A stretch of 64,000 nucleotides of DNA, taken from NCBI RefSeq assembly GCF_048771995.1, contig NC_133063.1:66025014-66089013 (forward strand), in the 5' to 3' direction. Numbering within the stretch: the first letter of the stretch is position 1; each line of letters begins with the position of its first letter. This stretch comes from Taeniopygia guttata. Taxonomy: Eukaryota; Chordata; Aves; Passeriformes; Estrildidae. The position numbers and the translations under genes are program-made. The notes under the pieces are model-generated. The model saw nothing but the letters and a program-made list of their open reading frames with translations. It ran no database searches and was not told the DNA's origin. Below are positions 11,712 to 24,500 of this stretch, one piece after another.

Positions 11712-12231
11712 CCTAGGTGTTGAGTCCTCTGATCCGAATGAAACACTAAATTATTTGGAAAGCATCACCTTTAGTTAAAAACAAAGCCAAACCCACAAAA
11801 ACCTGAGCACAGCTTAATTCAAAATTAAGGAGGAGAACAATGATGTCAAGTCAGACCAAGGTCTTTATAGCTGCATCCTGTTTTTTAAAAGTAGCAGTGT
11901 TATTACTGCAGTTGTATGCTTATAGTTGGGAAGAAACTGCTTCTGTTAGCAGGAATCTTTCTTTAATGAAGTCAGAAATATATTTTGGCAGATGCTCGGG
12001 TAAGTTTAGAAGAACCTGTTAGGCTTGAGGATGTTCTTCTCACTTGTCTTTCACTATATGATGATTTGCAGCTTAGCAAATTAGCTTGTTGACCCGGTGG
12101 TGGTTTCTTAATATCCCTTGATTTCTCTTTTAGGAACTTATCCGGTATTTTGTGGTACTTAGTGCTTATTCACTGAGATCAAAGCCGACAAGTTATTCTT
12201 AGGCTGGCTTGGCTGAGCAGGGATCTTCTTC
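11712..12231. other. POC5: POC5 intron 1, between two CR1 copies
   Basis: Unremarkable intronic sequence. No exon or repeat recognised. Confidence 0.4.
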
Positions 12232-13285
12232 TGAAGGTAAGGCAAAAAAAGAAAGCATATGACCAGTGGAAGGAAAGTCAGATTACATGGGAGAAATACA
12301 GAGCTTCAGCTTTTCATAATAGACAAGAAATTAATGTGGCCAGAGCTCAGTTAGACTTGAAGCTGGCCAGTACTGTGGGGACAGAAAAAGTGTTTTTAAA
12401 AATACGTTGATAATAAAAGGCAGTCCAGAAATAACGTGAGCCTGTTACATGATGAGGATGATCACCTCACAAATGGGGACATAGACAAGGCAGAGATGAG
12501 TTCTCTGCTTCTGTCTGCAACATTGATGCAGTTATCGATCACAGCCAGCATGGGTTCATGAGGAGAAGATCCTGCCTGAGAAACTTCATTCCCTTTTATG
12601 AGAAGGTGATGCACCTAATTGATCAAGAGAAACCAGCTGATGTGATCTTTTTAGATTTCAGTAAAGCTTTTGGTACTTTCTCTCCCAGTATCCTTCTGGA
12701 GAAAATGTCCAGCACACAGCTGGATAAGCACATTATGTAATGCGTGAGTAAGTGGCTCATGGTGTGGGCACAGAGGGTTACAATGAATAGGGTGACATCA
12801 AACTGGGGACCTGTCCCTAGGGGCGTCCACAGGGCTCCATCTTAGGCTTGGTGCTTTTCAGTATCTTCTTAATTGACTTGGATGCAGGCATTAAAGTAAG
12901 TTTGTTGACAATAATAAATTAAGTAGGGCTGTTGATTCCTGCAAGGGCAGAAAAGCCACCTGGGACAGAGCAACCCTGCATGTAACAAAAAACTGGAAAA
13001 TGAGAAGCTGGAAAACAGCCCCACTGAAGTGGTCTGGTGAATCCTTGTCAATTGCAAGTTGAACAAGGTCAGCAGTGCCCTGGCAGCCAGGAGGGCCACC
13101 CATGTCCTATGGGGAATCAGGGACAGCATGGCCAGCTGGGCGAGGGAGGGAATTGTCCTGCTCTGCTCTGGGGCAGCCTCACCTCCAGCGCTGGGCACAG
13201 TTCTGGGTGCCAGTAAAAGAGAGACATTCTTCTATTTAAGAGCATCCAAAGGAGGGCAATGAAGATGGTGAAGGGCCTTTAGGGG
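12232..13285 (+). mobile_element. CR1 LINE, internal ORF2 fragment, plus orientation
   Basis: Degenerate CR1 ORF2. Recognisable pieces include the linker before the reverse transcriptase (AYDQWKESQITWEKYRAS near 12260), the CR1 catalytic-region text around VIFLDFSKAFGTFSP (12640-12685), and the CCTCCAGCGCTGGGCACAGT motif near 13180. It is broken by frameshifts and stops and truncated at the 3' side. Inactive; in POC5 intron 1. Confidence 0.85.
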
Positions 13286-15470
13286 AAGCAGTATGAGTGA
13301 CGGGTCACTTTGCTTTGTCACTTGTGATGAAGGAACCTTTTGAGTTTTGGAAGACCAGAGAGTAGTTTCAGTGACAAGCAGAGATCTAGATCCACTTGAT
13401 TGCGTGTAAGGGTCATGATCTTAGAGAGCTGAAAACAGAATTCTGGACAGTGGTCTTAAGTTATTGAACAAACTTCAGTAAAAACCTTTCTTTTCAACTT
13501 CCTTGGACTTACCTGTGTTCACATTGAATTCCATTTGCTATCCTGTTTCTCAGAAAAACCAATTGTTTAGTTCTTTTGAAGTGTACTGAGAAGGGAAGGT
13601 CTGGCAATATTTCAAACTTCTGTCTGCAAATACACATGTAATTCCTAAAAGTGCTAGATAGTTCTTTGTGATCTTCACTAATGTACACACACATCTTTGA
13701 ATAGATCCAGGGTTTTTAGAGTAGTCAGGATCCACAATTTGAGAAACTATGTAGGAAAGCATATGAAGTTGACTTTTTAAGATTGCTGAAGTATTTTTTG
13801 GTATTGAAAGACTTCATCAGCTAAAAGAAGGTACAGTGTTAGTACAGACCTACTTTGTTATGTAGAGAGGCTAAAACCAAGCATATATATAAGGAATAAT
13901 TCATGTGAGACAGGAAAGAAGAAAATTATCAGACCAGGAGGCAATGAGAAAGGCTGAGCTGATTAAGGTAGTATTTCTTCTGTCATCAACACATAGATAT
14001 ACAGGAATAAAAAGTACAAAGTAAACCATCATTAGACTCCATTTTTTGTACTTAAAATATGTGGTTGGTATATGAGGGCTCAGCAGGATGGTAATCATGT
14101 CTTTTGAACCTTGAGCTACAGAAAAACTCAGCATTTGAAATTGTCTTTATACCATTTTTTTAAACATCCATCATCAGCACAGAAATGAGTTTGCTGTTCT
14201 GAAAGGTGTAAAAATATCCGTGGCAGAGAGACCTTTTATGCTGCAGGAAGAATCAGTGTATAGAACAGCTCGAACAAAAGGTTAGTTAATTTCTATCTGT
14301 ATTCCTATATAGAGAACTATGTGGGGGGTTTGATACTTTGAGAAACATTGATGGTGTTTAAGTAGGATATTCCTGCCAGTTTTATGACAGTACAACTAGC
14401 AACTTAAAATTTACATTTCTGTCAGAAAATGCATCTGTTTAAAAAATAAGAATATTATAATTGACAGTTGTAAAGATCTCTCTAAAAATAAATTTTCCTT
14501 GCAAGTTGTTTGCTACATTGTACAGTCAGTCAGTTCCTCTGGTTATTTATGGTGGTATGCCTTCTTTCCTGACAGCTCCTTAGTCAATGTGTCTAATTGT
14601 CTTTCATGTGCATCAGGTACCTATATCGCCATTCATTCATTAACAAACTCACCTTGCTTTACACTGTTTCCCCTCATTTTGTAATTCCTTTCATCTTTCC
14701 CTCCCCTGCCATATCCTTTAGAGTCCTTTTCCCTTTATTCTGTCAAATCTTATCACAAGAGCTTCAGTTTTTCACTGAAGGACCTATACAAGGCTGTAGT
14801 TGATTAAGAGATACCTATATCTTACACAAGGTCTTCAAGCTTCTTTTCACTTCTTCAACATTGCCTACTTCCCAAGTATTCAAAGAATGCCTCAGTGTAT
14901 TGCTATGATATTGCTGGAATTACTGACATTTATTGAACTTGTCCTTCCATATCTGTTCATCTTCCTGGGCCTGAAACTCAAAACAGTGATGGGACACTGA
15001 TGTTGACCAGTAAGATTCAGGGTATTGAACAGGAGTGTTCAGAGTACTATCCTACCTTGGGCTGTGGTTGAGGTCATGTAGTGGGTGGGCACAGTGTAGC
15101 TTTATGCATTCTTATGTTGCTCTGTAGGAATTTTGTACGGAAGCAGCCTGATACACTAAAAGGCAATACGGTATGAATAAAAACAGAGATTGACACAGGA
15201 GGTATATCTGTATCTGTAACTGCAACAACTGATCTTGTTGCTTTGGAGTCTTTCCTTCTTCTCTTATAAGTTAGTGAAAATATTTCCATTATTTTGAGTA
15301 TGGTTTGAATCAGAGAGTTTCCAGCATTATTGGACTATTCAATCAGTTTAGTGCACAGAATGGGCATTGATCCAGTTGTTACAGCAGAATCTGTTTCTGG
15401 GGAAAATGTTGGTGAATATATGCTTACGTACTGAAACTGAAAAATGAAGTTCTCTTCTACTGTTTTATAG
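13286..15470. other. POC5: POC5 intron 1, distal part
   Basis: About 2.2 kb of AT-rich intron. No further exon or recognised mobile element. The acceptor CTGTTTTATAG closes the intron at 15470. Confidence 0.5.
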
Positions 15471-15570
15471 ACATACTTTGTGCAGAATGTCATCTGATGA
15501 GAAGAAAAGCACAACTCCAGTTTTCCCAGATGACTGTGTTCAGGACAGTTCTGTTTCTTCAGATTCTCAG
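15471..15570 (+). CDS. POC5: POC5 exon 2, start codon
   Basis: Acceptor TGTTTTATAG, 16 nt of 5' UTR, then ATG at 15487-15489 and 28 codons ([20 protein letters not shown], then SSVSSDSQ). Donor CAG|GTGGGA. Phase 0 out. The start agrees with human POC5. Confidence 0.92.
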
Positions 15571-18500
15571 GTGGGACAGAGGCAATATAATTTGATTTAC
15601 TGTCATGGCATTTTATTTGGTGAAGGATAACTATGAGGAAATCTAACTAAATGTGCATCTTTTTATATTTTACATATACAGGAAAATAATAAAAATATTA
15701 GTGAAATGAAACAAAGTAGACTGCAAAAAATACTGATACTAAAATATGTACAATTTTTTGCATTTCACAAGAAATTTATGTAAAAATTTTTACCTAAACT
15801 TTAGAGTTTGATCAGCTGCAAGTAAAATAGGTAGTTTTCTTACCTTTTTTTTCCCTAATGTTATTCTTTATTTGTGTTAAGTCCTATCAAGAAGCCAGAA
15901 TTTGACACAGTAGGATAGAAACCCATGACTTTTGAGAGATGAAGAGTAACTACAATTTAGGCTTTCCCCATGATTCAGTTTTGTAAAAACTGAAATTTTT
16001 TTATGGATTTATTTCCATTGGAGTAGTATTATGGCCAAGTTAATTACAGGAAGGAAATTATTGCTTTTTGTTTTGGTTTTTTTTTTGTTTGTTTTTTGGG
16101 TTTTTTTTTAACTTTCTGCATCAAATACATTAGGACATTCTGCAACTGTAATACTGGGGGTTGCCTTTTCTGTGCTCATCATGCTTTCAAGAGGATGCAA
16201 TGATACTGGATAAAGTATCATTTGTACCATTCTTTTGAAAGCAACAGGTTTCCATAATTTAATAACTGGTTATTCCTATTTGCATAGTAGATTGTGTGTT
16301 TTTTTCCTTTGGTAGGATACAGTCCAAACCAGGACAATTTTGGCAATAACACGTTTTGCATTGTTATTTACCTTGCCCTGTGGCAGTGCATTTCCACATT
16401 TGTGACATGGTGAAATGGGCATGTACAGCAGCAGCGCTGTTTAATTAAGGGATTTTCTTCTTCCTTTTTTCACTGTTTGGATTGACTTGTACCTTTTAAA
16501 CAAGATTTTTAGGGGCAATTCATTTCTGCAGTTCATATACTTCTCTATTTGTGCTTTTATCTCATGGATAAGTTTTCATAATCTTTGTTTAGGAATAGTA
16601 ATGCATCTGTGTTTCCAATGCTTTTTTGTAGTCAGCAAACAAAATAGAAGCATCATGCTACAAATTTTGAAGGACCAGAATTTTCTGTTATGACCTGGTG
16701 GATTGACAGAGGCTCTAGGGCCACCTTGTAGAGAATGATAAACTTATATTAATGAGTGACTGTTTTGTGAATGAGAATGTGTCTAGAGAAGAATAGTTCT
16801 AGTTGGAAGTGATCTATATCAATCGTTGGCCAAACCGCCTGACCATTTTGTGACTGAGCAAAAGTTAAACCATGTTATTAGAGGGCATTGTTCAAATGCC
16901 TCTTAAACAGTGACAGGCTTGTGACATCAGTCTCCCTGGGGAGGGAAGCCCATTCAAGTGTTTGATTGCCCTCTCAGTGAAGAAATGCTTCCTAATGTGA
17001 AATCTAGCCTCCTCTACACAATTTTGAACCATTCCCACTCATTCTATCACTGGGTCCCAGGGAGACGAGATGGACATCTCTTCTCACTTCGCCTGCTCAG
17101 GAACCTGTGCAGAGCAATGGGGCCCCTCAGTCTCCTTTTCTCCAAACTAGACAAGCCCAAAGCTACCCCTGGTAGGAGTTTGTTACTGTTGAAAAAGAAC
17201 AGCACTGAGGTCACAGCTAATCAATATGCATGTTGACAGGTAAGTACTCTACTCCATTTAGATAATTTTGGAAGGTCTGTTCTGTTTTGTTCTTTTGGGC
17301 CTTTTTGATGTGTTGCTTTTAGATAGAGACCAGGTTATTACTTTTTCCTTACAAAGAGATCCACTGGCTTTTAGAGAATTTCCATTACTTATAATTGTTA
17401 TGCAAGACTTTATCCATTCGATCTGTTCTTGTCATATTGTCTTGTAACCTTGACTACAATCCTTTGCAGTATCTGTTTAAAGTGGAACTACAATAATAAA
17501 CCAAAGATATATTGTTAATTATGTTATGGTTTTATTTTAAATATACTTGTCAATATTGAATTCCAGTTGCAGCATACTTGTTATAGAGTATTTAAGATAG
17601 AGGTAATACATTTAATTACTCAGTGTTTCCATACATATTCCCACTGCTGTCTCCAGGATTTTTTTTTTTTTTGTCTTAAGTTTCTGATTACAACGGGGAT
17701 ACTGTGCTTTCTTTAATATTTGCCTTTAAACTTCATTTCAACAGTGTTATAATATTGTAATTTATAATAATTTATTTCCAGATTTGTCACTGGATGCTGT
17801 CTATTGATGCTTTGTTGGCACGTAAACATTCATATTCCTGTACAGATTGGATTATTCTCTGAGCTTTAATAAAAGAGTTAGAACTTGAAAGAAATTTCCT
17901 GACGTAGCTTGATACGCGAATTTTTAATGCTAGGCATTTCTATAGTAGGACAGATTGTGTGATAATGAATAAATTGGGTGACTCAACATGAGACACCCAC
18001 TTGCATCTGACATTTAACCTGCTAGGTCCTTTGAATTGGCTAAGATTATCATGGAGGCAGCTGGATCAGCTTTGTCTGAGAGCTAACTTTTTTGTTGGGA
18101 AGAATTTAAGTTGCTATTTGGTTACATGATCTCTTAGAAGAAGATAGAGATGTAATCTAACATCTTCTGCAGAATCATTTAATTTTTATTAGTTAAGGCT
18201 AATATTGGCTTTTTTACTGAGCTGAGATTTTGCTGCAGGGAGTTTTGTGTGGTTCCATGTAGTTCCTGATTGAGTAACAGATCTAAAGAGATCTGTTTTC
18301 TTCCTTTGATATCTTATAAAATTTAAACTATATACATTTAGAAAGATATGGCTGTGGAAAAAAATGATAACTTGTTGATTTGCAGCTAACTATACCTTTT
18401 ACAAGGACTATGACACACTTGCATGTCCAAAAGATAGATCACGTATTTCTAATTCCATAGCTTCATATACATTTATTTAGGCTTTTACTTTGAACATGAT

Positions 18501-21500
18501 AGATTAGAAGATGGGAGATAGACATTTAAATGGAAACTAGAATTCAGATTAAATGTACCATATTTAGCTTCTTAAATTCTCTAATTAGTTGAAGCACACA
18601 AATATACTAGTTACACTGAGAGTTTTCAGTTGTTAGATACAAAAACATATTGCATGTAATTGGTACCTTTCATTGATTGTTTTCACCCTAACTTCCCCCA
18701 GGTTTAAGAGGAAATTAATTTTTGAATTCACACTTGGCTTCTGAGGTTTGACTTCATTAGGATACTGAACAGAACTAATATGGTAGTACTAAGTGAAGAA
18801 AAAATAACTGCTAATGACCTGGTTTTGTATTTTCCAATGGGCTTTGTTTTCCCAGTCTTTAATTAGTAGATTTTATTTGTTTTAGTAAGTAACTGGTACT
18901 TGTTTAATTACTAGATTGTATGTTTAAGCTATAATACAGATTGTTTACGGTTTCATAATGAACACTAAATGCCCTCATCTTGAAAATCTGTTTCAAAAAG
19001 GAGGTGTCAAAGGAGGTTAGGAGGTTTCGAAAAATATTAATTGGCTTACTTTGGTGTGATACTAGTTAGATAGGTTTATAGCTTCTTAATAGGAAAGCTT
19101 CTTTCTAAGTTATATATACACATTCTGTATACTTGTAGAATTTTAAAAATAAATAATATAAGGTGAGGATAATTATATCCACTCTAAACAAAATTGTGTA
19201 TAATCAAATCTCTTTTGATGATTGGCTTTACAACTTCCACCAAAGAAATTGTAATGTTACAGTGTGAAGTGTGACTGTGTTCAGTAGCATCTTTGTCATG
19301 GCTATAAAAATACATGTTTTTCTTTGAAGTACTACTAGTAGTGATTAAAAAGAATAAGGGCTGATTAATAACTTACATGATCTGGGACTGCAAATTTTTT
19401 CCAGCTCTTGTTTTAGATGCCTATTATAGTATCCAATGCTGAATCTTGCAGAGTCTTTCTGTGTGACTATTACAGTGCATACATGTAGTTGTAACCAGAA
19501 GGAATATGGATATTAAACAAGAGAAAGTTAAATTATTATAGTCATTGTAGGAAAACAACTCACTTTTGCAACTTTAGGGGAAATACTCTAATAATAAAAA
19601 TAAACCTCTCAAAATTATAGAAAATAATTTGCATTTCTTTTTACATATGCCTAATTTTTATAAATGTAATTGTAGTTTATAATTCTTTGTCACCACTTTG
19701 CAACAGGATGAATATAAAGAGCTGTTTCATTTTACTGTAACGGCTCCGAAGTTTGAACAGTGTGTCTCAAAGTTGCCAGACCCTGCCTCAGAACAGAGAC
19801 CACCTGACAGAGTTTCCAGGTTAACAGACGAATCCAGTCATCGTAGTAATCCAGGTAGTATGCCCGAGGCTATGTGTTGAGCTTACAAGAACCATGATAC
19901 AACTTTGATGACTTATATTTTTTAATAGCTTTAGTTTGAAAAATACATGTACCTCATTTGTAGTACATTTGCATTTTGCACAAGAGGTGTAGGAAGATAC
20001 CCTGAAGGGTTCATCACTTTCAGATGACAGTGTTGATGTGCTGACAGTTCATTGTGTTTTGTGATGCAGATGTTTCAAGATGGTTGATGTAATAACAGAA
20101 AAAGGGGATACCCTTACTTACAGTATGCTTCATTGAATTTAAAGGGTCACAGCTGGTTTTGCTCCAGCTGGTAGGGCTGTGATAGAGAAATGCATATAGA
20201 AACAATGATTCAGTGGAAGGGAGAATTACCTTAAAAGGGCTTTGTGTAATGACTAATCATGTCACTACATGAATGTCATTCTTACTTTTTAAGTTCAATC
20301 CTGTTATTCTGATTTTATTTTTTTGCTTGGTATTTTATTTATCCGTGTTACTAATGCATCACAAGACACTAAACTTAGCGTCTTGTGATGCATTAGTAAC
20401 AAGGATATTTTTGATTGTTTTGTTTGCTTCTGTCACTAGTGTCTAGATTGAGAACTTTGCTGTTAATTTTGGTTCCGAAGAAATAGTAAACACATAGACC
20501 TGCATTATTTATTTTCTGGGAAGCTAAGCAGAATCAGGAAAAACTAACTTTAAACTAACTTCTATTTTTTATCATTCTATTTAATTAAAAAATATTTCGC
20601 TATCTTTCTGTGTTCACTTTTATAACCTTTGTGGATGGCTTTATGTCTACTGTTTTGAGGAACAAGTGACATATTTATACCCTCCAACTTGAAAGTTTGG
20701 TCGATAGTATTTAAGTTTTTAAATTCTAAAGAGACTGCTAGACAATCTGTGTGGAAGGATTAAGGCTGCAGAAGATAGCAAGTGGTAGGTGAGACAGCTG
20801 CATAATGACCTTTAGCCCTTCTGTCCATCATATTTTGCCTACCTGCTGCCCTTGCCTTGACCTCATGGCACCACTCCTAGGATACACCAGGCCTAGCAAG
20901 AGCCGTGTGTGAGCCAAAATCTGAGTGGGACTTAGTGAAGCAGTTACAGCACAAGCAGAATGAGTGCAGTGCAGCTGTGACTCCTGCTGCCAGTCTCTGT
21001 GTATATGAACTATCATGGCACAAGCTCTCCCCAGTTGCTGTGACAGTTCATGTAGGTTAAAGCCAGCTCAAGTCCGTGGCTATGTTGAAAGGTCATTTTG
21101 CTGGTTGCTTCATTTTGGTACTGTTTTCACTGGCTTAAGCCATGCTTGTCTGAGTAGCCCAGAAATGCATTCAGAGTTCTCAGTTAACTAAGGCCACTTA
21201 CACAACCAGTTGGTCCACTCAACTGGTGCAGTGTTTTATGAAAAATAAAGGCCGCCCAGAGCCCCTTCCTGTGTTGAGATAACTTCAGCTTCCTTTAAAA
21301 CAGCTGTGGCCACTCCCTGTATTCTTCCCAGAGCTCCATGAGCAGAGTGTTTATCTCCTCTTCTTCAATGTTATCTCCTCTTCTTCGAAGTTCTTCCATT
21401 GCTGATCAGTCATAAGTCACAGATTGTCAGGATTCAAGTACAATTGCAAAGCTCTTGATTTGTGGAGCAGTTAATGTCAGCTGCTGGAACTGTTTCTCAG

Positions 21501-24500
21501 CCTGAGTTGGTGTTCTAAAAGAGTAGAAAATTTCAAACCCAGGTATGTGGAACTATACTATGGAGCAAACTTTAATTTGGATATTGTCCTCAGTGCTCTC
21601 TGCTTAGAGTTTTGTCTCCCAGTTTGAGTGGAATATTGTTTTGTAAGGGATTTTTTGTGATGTGTAAGAAAGAATATCAGAATTAAAGCACTAGACTCTT
21701 GCACTTTTTTAGTACATGATTGTATACTCTATTTTCTATCATATTTGTCTAAAGAAAAAATTGTAGCCAGACACCCAGTCTATCTCTGTTACTCTTTCAG
21801 ATAGGTTATGCTTGTACTTTTTAAATGTTTTTCTGGGCTGTATTGGGTTTTCATGGCCAGGCTTTAGTAGTGGGGGTGCTACAGGGGTGGCTTCTGTGAG
21901 AAGCTGCCAAAAGTTTCCTCCATGTATGACATAACAAGTCCCTGGCAGCTCCAAAGGATGGGAGTGCAGCTGGCTAAGGCTGAGGCAGTTTGAAATGGTG
22001 GTAATACCTCTGTGATAAGAGATTTGAGAAGAAAAAGGAAGCTTTGCCTAGTTGTCATTGCAACCACAGAAAAATGGAGTGAGAATATGTGAGAGGAACA
22101 GTTCTGTGCATATGAAGGTCACTGGAGAAGCAGGGACAAGGGTTGCTCCAGGCACTGGAGCTCAGATGCCCCTGCAGGCCATGGAGGTCAGGGGGATGCA
22201 GGGATCCACCTGCAACCCATGGAGGAGACAGACCCATGCTGGAGCACGTGGATGTCTGAGAGGAGCCTGTGACCTCATGGGAAGCTCACACCAGAGCGGG
22301 GACCTGCAGACCTGTGAAGAGAGGAGCCCATGCTGCAGCAGCTTTCCTGGTAGGACTTGTGACACCATGGGAGACCCACACTGCAGCAGCCTGTCTTTGG
22401 AGGACTGCACCCCATGGAAGAGTCACCCACACTGCAGCAGTTCACAGAGAGCACTGCCTATGACATGGACTCATGTTGGAGAAGTTCATGGAGAACTGTC
22501 TCCCATGGGAGGGATCCCGTATGTTGGAGCAGGGGAAACATTCCTCTCCATGAGCAGGAACAAGGTGTGAGGAGCTGAGCATAAACTCCATTCCCTGTCT
22601 GTGTGCCACTGGGGGAGCAGGTAGAGCTGAGGAGAGACAGATGTGGGAAAGGTGTTTATAAGATCTTCTTTTACTTCTCATCCTGCTCCCATTTTTTTAG
22701 TAATAAATTCAATTCATATCTCTAATTAGAGCCTGCTTAGCCCATGATGGTATTTCATTAGTGATCTCTGTGGTCCTTATCTCAACCCATGAATCCTTCA
22801 TTATATTTTCTCTTCCCTGTCCAGCTGCAGAGGTGAGTGAAAGAGCAGCTTTGGTGGCTGCAATTTGGCATCCAGCCAATGTCAAACCACTTCATGGGGC
22901 TAAACATATAGCCTGTCAGGTCTTTGATGCTTTTTATGGCCATAGAAGTGAGAGAACAAAATTCCATTCCCTTGGTTGCTTCTTTTGAAATATTTGAACA
23001 GTGTTACCTTTTTAATGTGCCTGGTGTTACCAAATTAGAATAGTCATTTGCAAGCTCTTGTTAATTCTCATGAAACAGGGGAAAAAAGAAATAGTCTTAT
23101 ACTTGATGGTGATCAAAATTTTGCATTGTAGTTCTCATTAAAAGAGTTGTATTGCTCTTTACAAGGAACCACTAAGATATTTATTGTCTTTGCCAAAGGC
23201 AGCACCCTGCAAAATACAATTCATCTGTTCTTTTCAAAATGGAAGAAAAAATTATTAAAGACAATAAAGAAGGTGCTTCTGAACTTCCCAGAGAACATAA
23301 GAGTCAAGAAGAATATTTACACACTCATCCTGCTTGTCTCAATTACATGCTATAAATAAGTTTCCTTTGCTTTGCTACTTTAGCAAAATATCTGTTTGCT
23401 ATTGAAAATATCACTATGTCTTCTCAGTCTGGGAGAGAGATGGGTCACACCTCCTAGAGATACAGCTGGAAACAATCTAGCTGTACTAAAGATTTTTTCA
23501 ACTTTTAGTAAAAGATCGGATCAAAATCTTGAACCCTGCTATATAATCGCTAATATTGATTGGTGGTGATTATGTATTGAAGTAGGGTTGGCCACAATGT
23601 TAATGCCCTCAGAATACCTTCTTTCTTTATGATGGTAATAATATGACTTTGAATGAACAGTGAGCAAACGGTTCAAGTTTCATACTATACCTCTAATGTT
23701 TAAATTCAAGCTTAATACTCTGCCTCTAATGCTGATCAGGTGGAATTGTTTATCAAGTTTTTTTTCTGAAGGACACTTAATTTTTTTGTTAAACTCCATT
23801 CTTTTGGCACTGCTTGCTTGTTCATGCTAAAAATCAAGCTTTTTGTCATTTGCCTCTAAAGCTGCTACTGTGTTAAACTAACAAAATCATAAATTATTGT
23901 TTTAGTGTTCTATAACTGTAAAACAGAATGAATTAATGTGCTGAGCATGGAGTTAAAATCTGAAAGTTTGCTGTTCTGCAGAACTTCTCAAGTTTATGAT
24001 GTATTTTCCCCTTCTCCATGTGATAGTACTGGGACCAACAGAGTTTTTAATGCCATGTAATGCCTTCTGAAATGAAGTTTTGATTATGAAGTATTCTTTG
24101 GTCTGGATGCTACCATTATGATGGATTAGTCATAGTCTCTACTTGTTGCAGAAAATTTAAGTGTACATGGTATCTTCCCTAACAGCTTTCAGTGAAATAA
24201 GAAAAGTATTTGGAGTGAACATTCTGTATTATTCAATTCAGTTCAGTGTCCAAATGTTTTTAAACTTTGAAACATAAAACTTGATTTCCTGTTCTTGTTA
24301 TCAGTTTAGTTGATTAAATTTGAAAATTACTAAGACTGGAGCAGTAAAATATTTGTTGCAGAGATGTGCAATGATGACTCATACCCAAAGACTGGAAAAA
24401 AATGCTTCTCTTCAAGCCTACCAGTCCTCAGTATATATCCATTAAACTTCTTAGAACATTTTAACAAACTGCTGTGCTCAGCTTGGGCCACTAATAGCAT

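Noticed and set aside
22052..22570. 172-codon ORF in POC5 intron 3
   Set aside because: It lies within an ERVL-type LTR and reflects its repeated CCATGG...CTGCAG text.
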